Shown here: positions 32,889 to 42,376 of the stretch, piece after piece
How positions within the stretch are numbered: position 1 is the first letter of the stretch
How the letters are laid out: each line of letters opens with the position of its first letter
Assembly (NCBI RefSeq): GCF_030693625.1
Contig: NZ_JAUYAF010000019.1
Coordinates: forward strand, 1-64,000
DNA: 64,000 bases
Source of the DNA: Phenylobacterium sp.
GTDB lineage: Bacteria > Pseudomonadota > Alphaproteobacteria > Caulobacterales > Caulobacteraceae
Direction: 5' to 3'
Notes under the pieces: generated by a model
Told to the model about the DNA's origin: nothing
The model's database searches: none
Seen by the model: the letters and a program-made list of their open reading frames with translations, nothing else
Made by a program: the position numbers and the translations under genes

Positions 32889-32902
32889 CGTCTGAGGTCC
32901 TC

Positions 32903-34993
32903 TTAGGTGAGCTTCATGTATGCGGTCAGGCCAGGGTCAAGCGAGGGCGCGGGCACGTAGAACTGAGTAGACCTTGTGTAAGAAAACAGGTCGACAAACC
33001 AGCCGGTGTTGGTCCGGTAGCCCGCATGGAACCCCTCTCCGACCTTAACCGCGTGACCGATCTGATTGCAATACGAAGCGTCCCCAACGAGACTAAGCAC
33101 CCTTGCCTTATTGGGTTGCGTCATAGGGAACTGGATAATCCGACACTCGTAAGTGGTGGAGTTATACCAAAGCAGATAAATAGTTGAGCCCTTGACGCGA
33201 CAGCCGACCGCCGACCCACCAGACCACGTGTATCCACCGGGCTGCCACTCCGCAGCGAGGTAGTAGGTCATGCCAGTGCCCGCAATCATATTGGCGGGCG
33301 TGCCATAATAAATCGTGTCGCCTTGATTGTAGGCGCACTTCCCCGACGCTTCATCTTGGTCAAAGCGGTCTTCGTCTGAGATGTAATAGGCGTGGGAGCC
33401 CGTATAGGCCCAGCTAACGCCCGCGTTAGTCGAGGCCCACTTACACCCCGGCCCAATTATGGTGAGGTTGTTTCCATCGACAACCATCCAACCAAGCATA
33501 CTAGAAGTGCCCGCCGCTCCATTCATCCTTACAGTCCAACTGGTGCCGTTGGTCGAGGTATAAATGTAGTTGGTGGACCCGCTATAACCCCACGCGACCC
33601 AGATACTAAGGCTCGGGACCCATTGAACGCCAATGGGTACAAAGTTCCCTATAAAGTCGAGCGTGCTGTTCGAGCCCGCCGTGGGGTTAAACCGTTGGCT
33701 GTATACCGCTGAGCCGTTGTACATAAGGGCCACGCCCTCGGTTGAGTTCTTAAAATCGAATGCCTCAACCTGATATGACCCGTCGAGGTAGTGGTAGACG
33801 ATCGTTGTCGGGGCCGTGTCGCGAATGACCATAAGCAAATAACTTGGAGCGGTGGCCTTGAACGCCCAAACGCCAGCGTCCCTCAGGCTGTGGCCTGATC
33901 TGGTGATGCTCGGGTATTGGCCGCTAGAGCCGCCGGCGCCTTCCTGGAGCTGGTTAGGCTGGCTCCCGAGCAAAGTGCTTGCCGTGGGGTAGGTGGCTTT
34001 CAGATAGGCCAATCCGGCCTGCTTATAGGTCGTGTCGGCTGGCGTTTGCGCCGTGATGATCACATCGCCGACGACGCCGCCACCCACGACCGGCGCACCG
34101 CTGGCCTTTTCGATGGTCAGCCTGAACTGCGTAGTAGTCACCGCCGTAACGGTCACGATGTCGCCTGCCGCCGAAGCGAAAGTCGTCGAGCCGGGCAGGA
34201 TGAGGTTCGCGCCGTGAGTGAAGGTGCAAGCCCCCGCGCAGAGCAGGCGTCGCTGCGCCCCGGCCTGGGGGGCTGCTGGGAACGCCGTGACGGTGGCGGT
34301 CCCGGTGAAGTCGATCAGGTTGCCCGCCGCGCCCCAGATGTCGGCCGTCGTGGCGTGGCTGGCGACCGTCGCCTTGGCTTCGTTCATCGCGCTGGTGAGC
34401 GAGCCGCCCTGGAAGGCCGGGCCTTCGGGCCCCACCAACCCGCCAATCGAGATGTCCCAGCTTGACGCCGAGCCGACGCCGCTATCGCCTCCCACCGGGA
34501 CCGCAATAGTTAGGGTGGTCCCGCTGTAGGAAGTGACATTGCCGGCCATGTAGCGGGTCGGGTCGCCCGTCACCGTGGCGACGATAGGCATGCCGTTCTG
34601 GTAGCTCTCACCAGCCTGCACGGTCCACGACTTGGGGCCGGTGCCGATGGCGACCGTGTCCGTCGAGGTAGACGAGAACGACAGGCCCGCCGCGAGGTTC
34701 TGCACCGTCACCTTATCGGCGGCTACCGTCGCCTTGTCGGCGGCTACAGCAGCGCGGTCGAGGCCGGTCTGCACCCGGTCGGCGGCCGTCGCTTCGGCGT
34801 CGTCGGCGGTGTCTTCAGCAAAGCCTTCCGCCTCGACGGCGTTGTTGTAGGCATTGGTCGCCAGGGCGTCCATCTGATCGCCGAACGTCTCCTGGGCGCC
34901 GACGAAGGCTTCAGCCTCGTCGTCGAAGTTGGGGATGTCGTTGAAGCTGGGCGCCCCTGGAAGAGGCGTGTGCGGCGTGGGTGCTGTCGGCAC
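32903..34993 (-). CDS. tail fibre / receptor-binding protein with BNR-like propeller
   Basis: 696 residues. The N-terminal 120 residues are alanine-rich coiled coil (VQTGLDRAAVAADKATVAADKVTV), then a beta domain, a short collagen-like GLVGPEGPAFQG (about 186-197), a trimeric-fibre middle, and a C-terminal domain with repeated Asp-box-like loops (STNGTSWTVR, STNAGVSWAYTG), as in sialidase-type propellers. Such domains bind or cut surface sugars, so this is the likely host-range determinant. It is the most AT-rich structural gene here. Confidence 0.8.
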   Translation of the reverse strand: MPTAPTPHTPLPGAPSFNDIPNFDDEAEAFVGAQETFGDQMDALATNAYNNAVEAEGFAEDTADDAEATAADRVQTGLDRAAVAADKATVAADKVTVQNLAAGLSFSSTSTDTVAIGTGPKSWTVQAGESYQNGMPIVATVTGDPTRYMAGNVTSYSGTTLTIAVPVGGDSGVGSASSWDISIGGLVGPEGPAFQGGSLTSAMNEAKATVASHATTADIWGAAGNLIDFTGTATVTAFPAAPQAGAQRRLLCAGACTFTHGANLILPGSTTFASAAGDIVTVTAVTTTQFRLTIEKASGAPVVGGGVVGDVIITAQTPADTTYKQAGLAYLKATYPTASTLLGSQPNQLQEGAGGSSGQYPSITRSGHSLRDAGVWAFKATAPSYLLMVIRDTAPTTIVYHYLDGSYQVEAFDFKNSTEGVALMYNGSAVYSQRFNPTAGSNSTLDFIGNFVPIGVQWVPSLSIWVAWGYSGSTNYIYTSTNGTSWTVRMNGAAGTSSMLGWMVVDGNNLTIIGPGCKWASTNAGVSWAYTGSHAYYISDEDRFDQDEASGKCAYNQGDTIYYGTPANMIAGTGMTYYLAAEWQPGGYTWSGGSAVGCRVKGSTIYLLWYNSTTYECRIIQFPMTQPNKARVLSLVGDASYCNQIGHAVKVGEGFHAGYRTNTGWFVDLFSYTRSTQFYVPAPSLDPGLTAYMKLT

Positions 34994-34995
34994 AG

Positions 34996-35937
34996 TTAGA
35001 CCTCTCTGATGTCGATTTGTTGGACCAGCTGGCCCGCCTCGTTCAGGCGCATGGTCCAGCGGGTGTAGGGGCCGACGATCAGCAGCGGCTCGAAGTTGCC
35101 GTCGGTCTCGTCACTGATGCCCGTCCACAGAGCCGGCACGGCGTTCAGTTCTTCGAGGGTGCGAAGCAGCTTCCGGCTGCGGCTCTTGTCGGTCCATACT
35201 TCCTGGCTGGTCTTCGGGATCGTGCGGCGAGGGGTCAGGACGCTATCGCCCCAGGTATTGAAACCGATGGTGGAGAAGTTCTGACTGTCGCGCTCGGGGT
35301 TGACCTCGACCTCACCAATATCGACGTAGCGCCCTAGGATGAGCCCTCCGATGCTGACGTCGCCCCCGCCGCGCGTGAGGGTGATCGTGATCACCGCATC
35401 TGAGAACATTGGGATGTCGTAGCGGACGACGCTGGGGACTTGCTCGAATGGGATGGTGTAGAAATCGAGCCAGCCGAACACGTCGCGCGTTTGGAGCCCG
35501 ATGATCTCGCTCTTGACCGTCCCGCCGCCAGAAACGCTGGTGGCCGTGATCTCCACCTGGTCAGCGATCATTTTGACCAGGCCCAGAGCATTGACCCGCT
35601 GGCCCGGCGTCACGACGATAGTCAGTGGCGAAGCGCCCGTGGTCACAGTGTCGCGGAGCTGATCGAACATCCGCCAGCGGTTCGACGGCCCCACGGACAG
35701 CCAATAGTCATTACTGGCCGCTTTGGCTGTCGGGAGTGCGTTGCCGGAATTGCCGGCCGATGCGCTCTCCCACGTCCAGTGAAGGGTGGTCGAGATGGCC
35801 CGGTCGCCCTTGGCATAGGTTGCGCCGCCGTCGTAGGCGGTTTCATCAGGCGAGGGTTCGGCCACAGTCGTCGACGTGAGCAATCCAGACGCCGCGCTAA
35901 TCTCAATCGGGCGGGTCACGCGCATGGGGTCAGTCAT
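34996..35937 (-). CDS. tail protein, likely tail-tip component
   Basis: 313 residues between the tape measure and the fibre, the usual place of a distal/minor tail protein. Mostly beta: AISTTLHWTWESASAGNSGN, TIVVTPGQRVNALGLVK, VITITLTRGGGDVSIGGLILGRYVDIG. The last part (TRWTMRLNEAGQLVQQIDIREV) is conserved-looking. Its start overlaps the tape-measure stop at a single base. I do not recognise a named family; assignment rests on position, size and composition. Confidence 0.7.
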   Translation of the reverse strand: MTDPMRVTRPIEISAASGLLTSTTVAEPSPDETAYDGGATYAKGDRAISTTLHWTWESASAGNSGNALPTAKAASNDYWLSVGPSNRWRMFDQLRDTVTTGASPLTIVVTPGQRVNALGLVKMIADQVEITATSVSGGGTVKSEIIGLQTRDVFGWLDFYTIPFEQVPSVVRYDIPMFSDAVITITLTRGGGDVSIGGLILGRYVDIGEVEVNPERDSQNFSTIGFNTWGDSVLTPRRTIPKTSQEVWTDKSRSRKLLRTLEELNAVPALWTGISDETDGNFEPLLIVGPYTRWTMRLNEAGQLVQQIDIREV

Positions 35938-38900
35938 CAGGCGACCTCAGCCAGCGGAACGGTCACCATATTGTCGCCATCACGGGTCACTCGGGTCAGG
36001 GTGTTGGCTGTGGATTCGGAGGACTTCGCGGTCTTGCCGGTGTTCTCGGCGGTCTTGGCCGTGTCGCCGCGGAGACTGGCAACCTCGGCACGGAGCGCCC
36101 GAAGTTCCGCGACCATCTCGGCCATGCTGTCTTTGCGGCTGATGTTCACATGCTCGCCGCCGTTGCCCAGGAAGCCCACGGGCACGGTGTCGCCATAGGC
36201 GGGGCCGGAGATGTCGAAACTGCCACCGGTGGCGAACTTGTACTTGGCGCGCAGGGCCTCAGGATCGCCGTCGTAGCCGAGCCGGCGCATGGTGGCGAAG
36301 GGGTTGGCGCCGACGTAGCGGTCGAAGGTGGCGCTATCGATGCCACCGTTGCTTGACAGGTAGAGGGCCTTGGCCGCGGCGACGTCGGCGTTGTCGTTGG
36401 CGCCGATGGTCACGCCCGCGACCTTGCTGGCCTGGAGCGCGGCTTGAGCGGCGGCGTCGGCCTGCGACTTGCTGGCGTTGGCGCGAGCAAGTTCCGCCAG
36501 GGCCGCGCTCATGCTCATCACTGCGTCGCGCACGGAAAGCACGCTGGCGTTGACGGTGAGCAGTCCCGAGACGGAGGCGTCGAGGGCCGCGAGTTGGGCC
36601 TCGGCCACACCCACCTGGGCATCGGCGACCACGGCGGCGGCCTCAGTCAGCTTGCGGACCCTGGCGACTTCGCGGGCATAGTCGACCTGGGTGCGCGAGG
36701 TGTCCTTCGCGACGGCAAGGGCCGCATCGCCCATGCCGGTGATCTCGCTGGCCGCCTTCAGGTCGCCGCCCTGCACCTGGCGGACCAGGCGCTCCAGCTC
36801 GGCCATCATCAGCGTCTGGCGCTGCGAGAGGTCAGCCCCGCCGGCCTCTGAGTAAGCGACGGCGCGGCTCCACTGGCGCAGGCTGTCGCTGACCCCACGG
36901 GCCTCATCGCGCATTGCGACCAGGGCACCGCGTTCGCGCTTGTAGACTTCGGTGAGCGTGGCCTCGGCTTCAGCCCTGACGTTCTCGGCCGCAGCCACCC
37001 GGGCGTTGGCGTCAGTCACCGCGTCCAGTGCCGATTGCAGGCCACGCAGGCTGGGGTCCAGACCGGACAAGGTGGCGCCGCGCTGGCGGGCCATGACTTC
37101 GGATGTCCGGCCCATCGCGGTGAGGAGCTGGTCTTCAAGGTCCGTGCGCTGGCGCAACATCTCGGCGGCCTTAGCGTTGGCGGCTTCCAGCGCGGCAGCG
37201 TTGGCGGCAATGACCTTGGCTTCATCCTCGCGGGCCCAGATGATCGCCTTCAGACCCTGGGACACCTCGTCGAGCCCCGCGAGTTCATCGCGACGGGTCG
37301 CCAGCAGGACCACGTTCGTGCCCAGGACCGCATCGTCCATGGCTTGGAGTTGGCGCATGAGGCCGACCTGCGTGGCCTGGATCGCCATGGCCTTTTCAGC
37401 CGCCTCTGCGGCCGCAGCGGCTCGCGCTGCTTCCGTGTCCACCAGCTGCTCCGCCTGGCCCACGAACCGCGCCAGCACTTCGTCGATCTGGAGCCGTTCA
37501 AGGGTGGTCAGCTGATCAGTGATCGTCGCGAACTGTTCGGCGGTCAGATAGCCGGCGGTGGCGAGTTCACCGTAGGCGATGCGCTGGGCCGAGATGCTGT
37601 CCTGGACGCCCTTCAGGTCGTAGGCCTTGGGGTCGGTCAGCCGCAGGATCTCGTCGGCAAGGGTGCCGCTGATCTTCTGGGCCTGCTCGAACGCGCCCAG
37701 CACATTGGCGAGCTCGTCCAGCCCCTTGCCCGCGGCGAGGGTGCTTTCGACCAGTTTTCGCTGAGCGTCTGACTGATAGGTCGCGCTTTCGAGAATGCCC
37801 TGGAGGGCGGCGTCCACCGCTGCTGCGCTGTCCCCAACCGCGCTGGTGAGGGTCTGACCGTTCGACAGGTAGATTTGGCTCAGGTCGCGGGTGCCAATCA
37901 CCAAGCCGCTGACCGTGGCGCCAAGCTCGATCCCAGAGGCCTTCAGCATCTGCTGGGCCTTCATGATGGCGTCGGCCGCCGACTTCACCGCGCCTTCGGT
38001 CTCTTCTGTTCGAGACTTGCCGGTGAACTCGCCGGTCGCGAGGTTGTATCCCGCCCCCGCGTTGCTGGGCTTGCCGCCGACGTTGAAGATTTTCGCGGCG
38101 GCGTAGAGGGCGCCGGCGGCGAGAGCGATAGGTCCGAGCACGCCAGCGAGGGCCATCAGACCGTTCGCCACGCCCGCACCCAGCGCGCCGCCACCCAGCA
38201 GGGTGCCAAGGCTGCCGGCCGCGGCAACCCCGCCCGAGCCCGCGAGCCAGCTGCCCGCCGCCATACCCATGCCAGCGATGCTGAGACCGCCACCGATGGC
38301 ATTGCCGGTCTTGCCGCCAACCATCTGAGCAGCAGCCGAACCGGCCGTCATCATGCCGCCGCCGAAGCTGCCGCCCTTGGAAGCGTCGAAGGCCGCGCGA
38401 ACGGTCTGGATGGTCTGGAGAAGGCTGTTCAGAGCGCCCCGGAAATCACCTCGCCCAAAGGCCGACTTGAAGTTTCCAACGGCGTCGGCGGCTTCCGAGA
38501 TCGCGTCAATCAGCAGGCTCTGCTGGCTCGCCTGTTCGGTCTGGAGGGTGTGGATTTCGTCCAGCACATCAAGCCGCTGTTTCGCAAGCTCCACCTCTTG
38601 GACGGTGTAGCCGCCGAGGACGCCGCGCTGGACCTTTTCTTCAAGGCCCATTCGCTCTTGCTCCTGGTGGAGCCGGAGAATGTCGAGATCGACCTGCGCG
38701 CGGGCGTAGGTAGAGCGGCTGAGGTCCGCCTGGTGGCCAAGAAGCTCGGCTTGGAGACCCACCTCCCCCATGCGGATGTCATGGGCTTGGCGCGCAAGCT
38801 CAGCGTCCCGCTGGCGGTCGATTCCGTGCGCCTTCAGGTCCTCGATGCGGGCGTAGGTGAGCTTCAGGCCTTCCAGCAGCGCGATTTGCTCAGCCGCCTC

Positions 38901-40580
38901 GGTGTTGGCCTTGTCGTCGCGGATCTTCGCGATGCGGCCATCGAGTTCGGCGATCTTTTCAAGGTGGCCGGCTTGGAGGATTTGCTTTTCCAGCTTGGCC
39001 CGCTCGGTGACATCGGTCACGAGCGCCAGCCGCGCCTGTAGTTCCTCTTGCTGCGCTTGGGCGATGAGGCGGGCGATCTCCGAGTTGCGCTCGTCGGTGA
39101 CGTCGCGGGGGGGCGAGGCGCCCTTGGGTGCGTTGCCTGCATCCTTGAGCACCTGGGCCTGCGCCCGCCTTAGGGCCTCCGCCCCGATCTCTCCGATGAT
39201 GGCGCGCCCCCCAGACTGGAAGGCGGCCCGATCCGTCGCAAAATCACGCTGGAAGCCGGCCGCCACGTCCGCCCCGCCGAACTTCGCAGGGTCGTACCTA
39301 GGCAGCTTCATCTCAGGCAGTTGGATCTGAGCTTTGCCGCCAGTGATCTGCGACCACGCAGCCTGAAACTTGTTCACCAGCTTGATGTTGCCGTTGATGA
39401 ACCATTCCAGGGAACGGTTCATGGCGTTCACGGTGTTGGCCATGATCACGCCCAGAGCGCTGGGAAGGTTGCTCCAGTTCGAGACGATGGTTTTGTAGCT
39501 GGCGGTGAAGAACGCCATCATGCTCGTGGTCGCCTCGAAGGCGCCCGACGTCATGGCGTTGAGCGTGAGGTTCCACTGCTCGCCCATCCACTTCAGGACG
39601 CCGCCGACCCACGTATCCATGATGTGTCGGCCCAGGACCGTGAAGGTGGCCATCATCGTGTCGCCGAAGGTGACCGTCTTGTCCTTGACCCGATCGAGCT
39701 GGTCTTCGGTGAGCCCCAGTCCCTTGGTGATGTCGTCGGGATAGCCCTTCGAGAGTTCGCGGTGCAGCAACCCGAAGCCGGCGGCCACGGCCCCGACCGC
39801 GAGGGCGATGGGCGCCAGGATGGCGAGAACCGGGCCGAGGAAAGCCCCCATCTGCGCGAAGGCGGCGCCCACGCCCACACCCTGGACCTTCATCATGCCC
39901 AGGGTGTCGGCAATCTGTGGCCCCTGCATCACGAGGATCATGAGGGGATTTGTCATCATAGCCGCTTGGACACCGACGTCGGCGAACTGCCGTGACAGGT
40001 CCACGCCGGCGCGCATGGCGGCGCGCGACGAGCCGACCGTCTTGGCTTGAGCGCCATCCAGCGCGCCAAGACGCGACGTCAGGACGGAGATCGCCGCGGC
40101 GTGCTCCTTGGCGTCGATAGCCCCCATGTTGTGGAGACGGTTGGCCTCAGCCATCTCTGCGTTGGTCCGCGAGACCGCGGCCCCGAGGGGGTCCACGGAC
40201 AGGCGGAGCGCATCCACCGCGGCCGCGGTCTTGGCCAGGTCGCGCTCATATGCCTTGGACGCCTGGGCAAGCTCTCGCATGGCCGCCGCTTCAAGCTGAC
40301 GCTGGGCGCGCACCTGGGCCGACGCGCGCCCGGCGCTCTGCGTGGCGCGCTCCACCGCCCCCTCCGACTGAGCAAGGGACATGTTGGCCTGCGTCGTTCG
40401 TTCAGCCGCCCCGGCCGCCCCTCGCTGGCCTTCGCTCACACGGTCAGTGGCGAGCCTGACCCGCTTGGCGACGGCCTCAAGCTTTTCACTTTTCGCGATC
40501 AGTCCATCCATCCGCTGTTCGGCGGTCATGGCGCTGTCGGATTTGAACTCGAAAACCAGAGTGGCGACGTCGACGGTCAC
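35937..40580 (-). CDS. tail tape measure protein
   Basis: 1547 residues, the longest gene here; sets tail length. N-terminal coiled-coil rich region, a conserved block typical of lambda-H-type tape measures (QFADVGVQAAMMTNPLMILVMQGPQIADTLGMMK near 210-245), membrane-like hydrophobic segments (PVLAILAPIALAVGAVAAGFGL; LAGVLGPIALAAGALYAAAKIF), a coiled-coil middle, and a C-terminal FATGGSFDISGPAYGDTVPVG block. GTG start with GGGAGG six bases upstream. At about 1.5 A per residue it implies a tail near 230 nm. Confidence 0.93.
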   Translation of the reverse strand: MTVDVATLVFEFKSDSAMTAEQRMDGLIAKSEKLEAVAKRVRLATDRVSEGQRGAAGAAERTTQANMSLAQSEGAVERATQSAGRASAQVRAQRQLEAAAMRELAQASKAYERDLAKTAAAVDALRLSVDPLGAAVSRTNAEMAEANRLHNMGAIDAKEHAAAISVLTSRLGALDGAQAKTVGSSRAAMRAGVDLSRQFADVGVQAAMMTNPLMILVMQGPQIADTLGMMKVQGVGVGAAFAQMGAFLGPVLAILAPIALAVGAVAAGFGLLHRELSKGYPDDITKGLGLTEDQLDRVKDKTVTFGDTMMATFTVLGRHIMDTWVGGVLKWMGEQWNLTLNAMTSGAFEATTSMMAFFTASYKTIVSNWSNLPSALGVIMANTVNAMNRSLEWFINGNIKLVNKFQAAWSQITGGKAQIQLPEMKLPRYDPAKFGGADVAAGFQRDFATDRAAFQSGGRAIIGEIGAEALRRAQAQVLKDAGNAPKGASPPRDVTDERNSEIARLIAQAQQEELQARLALVTDVTERAKLEKQILQAGHLEKIAELDGRIAKIRDDKANTEAAEQIALLEGLKLTYARIEDLKAHGIDRQRDAELARQAHDIRMGEVGLQAELLGHQADLSRSTYARAQVDLDILRLHQEQERMGLEEKVQRGVLGGYTVQEVELAKQRLDVLDEIHTLQTEQASQQSLLIDAISEAADAVGNFKSAFGRGDFRGALNSLLQTIQTVRAAFDASKGGSFGGGMMTAGSAAAQMVGGKTGNAIGGGLSIAGMGMAAGSWLAGSGGVAAAGSLGTLLGGGALGAGVANGLMALAGVLGPIALAAGALYAAAKIFNVGGKPSNAGAGYNLATGEFTGKSRTEETEGAVKSAADAIMKAQQMLKASGIELGATVSGLVIGTRDLSQIYLSNGQTLTSAVGDSAAAVDAALQGILESATYQSDAQRKLVESTLAAGKGLDELANVLGAFEQAQKISGTLADEILRLTDPKAYDLKGVQDSISAQRIAYGELATAGYLTAEQFATITDQLTTLERLQIDEVLARFVGQAEQLVDTEAARAAAAAEAAEKAMAIQATQVGLMRQLQAMDDAVLGTNVVLLATRRDELAGLDEVSQGLKAIIWAREDEAKVIAANAAALEAANAKAAEMLRQRTDLEDQLLTAMGRTSEVMARQRGATLSGLDPSLRGLQSALDAVTDANARVAAAENVRAEAEATLTEVYKRERGALVAMRDEARGVSDSLRQWSRAVAYSEAGGADLSQRQTLMMAELERLVRQVQGGDLKAASEITGMGDAALAVAKDTSRTQVDYAREVARVRKLTEAAAVVADAQVGVAEAQLAALDASVSGLLTVNASVLSVRDAVMSMSAALAELARANASKSQADAAAQAALQASKVAGVTIGANDNADVAAAKALYLSSNGGIDSATFDRYVGANPFATMRRLGYDGDPEALRAKYKFATGGSFDISGPAYGDTVPVGFLGNGGEHVNISRKDSMAEMVAELRALRAEVASLRGDTAKTAENTGKTAKSSESTANTLTRVTRDGDNMVTVPLAEVA

Positions 40581-40617
40581 GGTGCGCCTCCCTGGCTTCT
40601 CGTGTTAGGGTTTTCGG

Positions 40618-40869
40618 ATGGACTTGAAGGACGAAGTTGAGGCGGCTCACGGCGTCGCCATCGCGCAGACGGCGCTTTTCGCGGCCCTGATCGGCATCTT
40701 GCGATCGCAGGGCATCCTCACCCGAGAGTTGGAGAACGTCATGTTCGACGCCGCCATCACTCAGGTGGAGACTGCCCCCGGGATCGACCCGCCGCTCGCC
40801 TTGCGCGCTCGGCAGGTTCTTGAGGTGATCGCTTCGGAGTTGGCCGGCCCCCCGCAGGGGCAGGACTAG
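40618..40869 (+). CDS. small hypothetical protein antisense to the tail chaperone end
   Basis: An 83-residue plus-strand frame (MDLKDEVEAAHGVAIAQTALFAALIG...) with a regular helical pattern, filling the gap between the tape-measure start and the chaperone stop and overlapping the latter antisense by 113 bp. No convincing Shine-Dalgarno. It may be a real antisense gene or a fortuitous frame; the coherent hydrophobic/charged pattern is the only support. Confidence 0.35.
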   Translation: MDLKDEVEAAHGVAIAQTALFAALIGILRSQGILTRELENVMFDAAITQVETAPGIDPPLALRARQVLEVIASELAGPPQGQD

Positions 40870-41317
40870 GATTCTCCGAAGGCGCTTCCTCGTACGGCGC
40901 CATCATGAAGTTGATCATGTTCATGATGGCGGCGGCGGCTGCCTTGCGCGCGACGCCGGCTGGGGGTGGCCGGTTCGGGTCCACCGCCGCGTGTAGCTCT
41001 CCAAGATAGGCGTCGGACATTCTGCGAAGAGTGGTGGCCTCCCAGGCGTTCAGCGCGACGCCGGTCGAGTGGCGATAGGCCAGGAGTTCCTGGTACGTGA
41101 CCACCTCACCCCCCGTGCTCGGGCCGATCTTGTAGAGAAAGTCGACGAGGTGCCGCCCGAAGTCCGTCGGCGGAAGATCAAGCTCAGGTCGTTCTCGGCC
41201 GGCCTCCTCGTCCGCCAAGAAGATTTCGCCGCGGGTCTTCTTCGACTTCTCAGGCCTGGCGGCGAGCCAGGCCTGTTGCCGGACGTGGAGAACAAGCTGG
41301 TCGGCGCAGCTCGTCAG
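40757..41317 (-). CDS. tail assembly chaperone, C-terminal (gpT-like) part made by -1 frameshift
   Basis: A frame open for 187 codons in the -1 register relative to the upstream chaperone, with no strong start of its own. From the shift site it reads LTSCADQLVLHVRQQAWLAARPEKSKKTRGEIFLADEEAG and continues through GRHLVDFLYKIGP and RHSTGVALNAWEATTL to a Pro/Arg-rich tail. As in lambda gpG-T it would be made only as a fusion (about 329 residues total) after slippage at 41317-41323. gpT-like domains recruit the tail tube protein while the G part coats the tape measure. Confidence 0.75.
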   Translation of the reverse strand: MTSCADQLVLHVRQQAWLAARPEKSKKTRGEIFLADEEAGRERPELDLPPTDFGRHLVDFLYKIGPSTGGEVVTYQELLAYRHSTGVALNAWEATTLRRMSDAYLGELHAAVDPNRPPPAGVARKAAAAAIMNMINFMMAPYEEAPSENPSPAPAGGRPTPKRSPQEPAERARRAAGRSRGQSPPE

Positions 41318-41745
41318 AAATTTGACCAGTCACCCATCTCAAGGTTCACCTGCTCGGTGAGCCAGTTGCGCTTGGGGTCGGAGTAGCAGGCCCGGAAAGT
41401 CTCGCGGTCCTTGGGATCGCCGCCGCCATAGGTGAAGTTGTTGAAGGAGATGGTGCAGGCCGACAGGAAGCTGGCGATGCGCGCCTTCTTCTGCGCCTGG
41501 GTCTCCCGCGATTTGCCGCGGTGGAACGACAGTCCGAACGATTTTTCGCTCTGCGCCTGCGCGGCCTCGAACTCCTGCGAGCCCGGCCCATAGACGGTTA
41601 CGGACATGGGCTTCTTGACCGTCTTCTTGCCGCCCTCCCCGTCGTCGACTTCGACGTCCACGAGGAAAGGTTCGCCGGTCTTGGGATGGTTCAGGGTGAC
41701 GTCCGTGGTGTCCGAGACATCGAAGGTCGCAACATCAAAGGTCAT
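41314..41745 (-). CDS. tail assembly chaperone (gpG-like)
   Basis: 143 residues: beta-rich N-terminal part (DVATFDVSDTTDVTLNHPKTGEPFLVDVEVDDGE) and a helical C-terminal part (KKARIASFLSACTISFNNFTYGGGDPKDRETFRACYSDPKRNWLTEQVNLEMGDWSNF). It lies between the tail tube protein and the tape measure, the invariable place of the long-tailed-phage chaperone pair. It ends at a slippery heptamer; part of the translation should continue into the gpT-like frame. Confidence 0.85.
   Translation of the reverse strand: MTFDVATFDVSDTTDVTLNHPKTGEPFLVDVEVDDGEGGKKTVKKPMSVTVYGPGSQEFEAAQAQSEKSFGLSFHRGKSRETQAQKKARIASFLSACTISFNNFTYGGGDPKDRETFRACYSDPKRNWLTEQVNLEMGDWSNF
41317..41323 (-). other. predicted -1 ribosomal frameshift site AAATTTC
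   Basis: On the minus strand the heptamer A-AAT-TTC fits X-XXY-YYZ exactly in the reading frame of the upstream chaperone and is followed directly by its TGA stop. After a -1 slip the frame is open for another 186 codons. Position (between the tail-tube gene and the tape measure) matches the well-known lambda G-GT frameshift. Confidence 0.75.
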
Positions 41746-41825
41746 TGCTCGGTCTTTCCGAAAAAGCAGCTCACGGCGCGACCGGAGCCTTAAGTTGGTT
41801 GGGAAAAGTCTCTGTGTCGCCCCGC

Positions 41826-42290
41826 TTAGGCGGGGATCGCCCGGACCAAGGTTCCGGACTTGACGGCCAGGGTCGGCGCCGAGCCGACGATGGTGTCGAC
41901 GCCGCCGATGTTCGTCGGCAGCGCGGTCACCTGAGCCTGGAAGTTGATGATGGTGCCGTCCTGCAGGGTCCACTTGAACGAATAGTGGTCGTCGTCGTCC
42001 AACGCGGTTTGCAGCAGGGCTTGCCCGGCGTCCCCCGGCGCATAGGCCATCTGGGGCGTTTGCGTGCCGTCGTTGAAGCTGCCCTTGAGCTGGACCTGCG
42101 CCCGGGTCTTGAGCGGGTTGTGCGTGACCAGGTTGTAGGTCCGGCCAATCCCGCCGCCGCCGTCGGTCACTTCACCGATCTCGGTCCAGGAGAGGGCCGC
42201 ATAGGCGGTCTTGGTCAGAGTAGCTGGGAGCGCCGCGGACATGTGGAGCGTGGCTCCAGCGGCGGTAAAAGCTTCAGTTGCCCCGGGCAT
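41826..42290 (-). CDS. major tail (tube) protein
   Basis: 154 residues, beta-rich, starting MPGATEAFTAAGATLHMSAALP and including SWTEIGEVTDGGGGIGRTYNLVTHNPL and KWTLQDGTIINFQAQV. The IGEV-T-GG...R pattern is typical of lambda-gpV/HK97-type tail tube proteins. Located upstream of the chaperones in the canonical order. Tube subunits stack as hexameric rings around the tape measure. Confidence 0.85.
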   Translation of the reverse strand: MPGATEAFTAAGATLHMSAALPATLTKTAYAALSWTEIGEVTDGGGGIGRTYNLVTHNPLKTRAQVQLKGSFNDGTQTPQMAYAPGDAGQALLQTALDDDDHYSFKWTLQDGTIINFQAQVTALPTNIGGVDTIVGSAPTLAVKSGTLVRAIPA

Positions 42291-42376
42291 GGTGGTCTCC
42301 TGGTTTCGGGGTGGAGGTTCACGGAGCGCGGGGCGCTACGTGCTACGCGCCGATGATCGGCGAGGTGGGGGGCGGC

